DNA from: an uncultured Planctomycetaceae bacterium
GTDB taxonomy: Bacteria; Planctomycetota; Planctomycetia; Planctomycetales; Planctomycetaceae
Assembly (NCBI GenBank): GCA_937916515.1
Contig: CALFSX010000076.1
Span: forward strand, 1-54,438
DNA length: 54,438 bases
Direction: 5' to 3'
Numbering within the stretch: position 1 is the stretch's first letter; every line of letters starts with the position of its first letter. The notes under the pieces are model-generated. The model saw nothing but the letters and a program-made list of their open reading frames with translations. It did no database searches and was not told where the DNA came from. Below are positions 53,832 to 54,438 of this stretch, in pieces. The position numbers were made by a program, and so were the translations under genes.

Positions 53832-54438
53832 ATGAGCCATCAATTGATAATAGCTACAGCAGCGATTGCCGCTTTTTGGAGCGTGTCGCCATCCGCGGCG
53901 CTTGCTCAGCAGGGCCAGGTCGACCCGATCGTTACAGCGATCGACGCAGATGGAGATGGCTCGGTCAATTCGACGGAACTCAAATCTGCTGCCGCATCGA
54001 TCCGCAAACTGGATACGGACGGCGACGGTGTGGTTTCGCTCAATGAAGCGTCAAGCAATTCGAATTCGAGTGACGGACGTGGTGGAGGTAGCAGCCGCGC
54101 TGGCAGCAGATTGGGCGGTTACACGCAGCCGCCGCCAGCCAACAATGTTCCCGACCATCCGTTCAATATCATCGTGGGGCGACTCACGGACAACAGCGGG
54201 ACCGTTCGCGTACTGTTTCACAGCGATGTGAAAGCATATGTGGCCTATGGCGATCAGGCAGGAAGGCTGTCTAGCAAAACGGCCGTTCAAAGTCTTGCCG
54301 CCGGTGAACCATTCGACTTTGTGATCGATTCGCTCGCGAGGAACACTCGCTACTTTTATCGCGTGATGTATCAGGGCAACGGCCGAAACCAGCAGACCGA
54401 CGAATTTTCGTTTCACACGCAGCGAGACAACGGTAGCT
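53832..54438 (+). CDS. Secreted EF-hand protein, cut by the window end
   Basis: Starts 2 nt after the sigma partner's stop with ATG 53832; 202 codons are in the window and the frame is open at the right edge. A signal peptide (about 1-26, IIATAAIAAFWSVSPSAALAQ) is followed by two EF-hand loops, DADGDGSVNSTEL and DTDGDGVVSLNEA, each with the Asp/Asn/Glu positions of a calcium site. A Ser/Gly-rich linker leads to a beta-sandwich (IIVGRLTDNSGTVRVLFH, ARNTRYFYRVMYQG) like the N-terminal domain of PhoD-type phosphatases. The catalytic part, if any, lies beyond the window. It is cotranscribed with the sigma pair and is its probable target or sensor. Confidence 0.72.
   Translation, partial: MSHQLIIATAAIAAFWSVSPSAALAQQGQVDPIVTAIDADGDGSVNSTELKSAAASIRKLDTDGDGVVSLNEASSNSNSSDGRGGGSSRAGSRLGGYTQPPPANNVPDHPFNIIVGRLTDNSGTVRVLFHSDVKAYVAYGDQAGRLSSKTAVQSLAAGEPFDFVIDSLARNTRYFYRVMYQGNGRNQQTDEFSFHTQRDNGS

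Overview
The window comes from a bacterium of the phylum Planctomycetota, most likely the order Planctomycetales. This rests on content: paired DUF1501 and cytochrome-DUF1549-DUF1553 genes, a DUF1552/DUF1592 pair, several secreted sulfatases, DUF6807 (PmoA-like), DUF1593, DUF1080 and ThuA proteins, and a planctomycete-type ECF sigma factor with a membrane partner. I found no rRNA, tRNA, CRISPR array or complete insertion sequence.

Layout. 0-6 kb (minus strand): an ABC transporter ATPase and permease; then a secreted catabolic cluster of DUF6807 protein, sulfatase, and a fused isochorismatase-ThuA protein. 6.3-14.7 kb (plus): an AsmA-like membrane protein, then a minimal exopolysaccharide export set (Wza-like lipoprotein, Wzc-like tyrosine autokinase, Wzy/ligase-like membrane protein with a TPR tail). 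15.1-20 kb (plus): S-adenosylhomocysteinase (ahcY) with a strong terminator, a LarA-like protein that seems to have lost the catalytic residues and is flanked by an inverted pair of ~85-nt repeats, and a two-gene HTTM membrane module. 20-26 kb (minus): a PQQ-type beta-propeller, DUF1501, and a c-type cytochrome/DUF1549/LamG/DUF1553 protein.

26.2-34.4 kb is the most striking part. A signalling locus holds a GGDEF diguanylate cyclase, an HD-GYP response regulator, a TonB-dependent receptor, a YfiR/DUF4154 periplasmic protein, and a CHASE8-type hybrid histidine kinase with receiver and HPt domains. Four of the five genes carry a disabling lesion of a different kind (1-nt deletion, nonsense codon, 1-nt deletion, and a probable 11-nt deletion between short repeats); only the GGDEF gene is intact. 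Reconstructed, the locus looks like an outer-membrane-to-c-di-GMP sensing pathway caught in decay.

34.4-38 kb: a sulfatase with a non-canonical active-site motif, then a toxin-like / HTH antitoxin-like / GNAT three-gene operon. 38.3-43 kb: pectate-lyase-like protein, DUF1593 nucleoside-hydrolase-like protein and ribokinase in one overlapping minus-strand operon, with a divergent AraC regulator. 43-50.5 kb (minus): DUF1592-type cytochrome protein, DUF1552, amidohydrolase and sialate O-acetylesterase, with a long perfect-arm hairpin just upstream and a palindrome array inside. 50.6-52 kb: gene remains (DUF1080 and sulfatase remnants, an orphan HTH peptide). 52.2-54.4 kb (plus): ECF sigma factor, translationally coupled membrane partner, and an EF-hand protein cut off by the window end.

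All domain calls come from reading the translations by eye. No database search was run, and hand alignments are stated as such.
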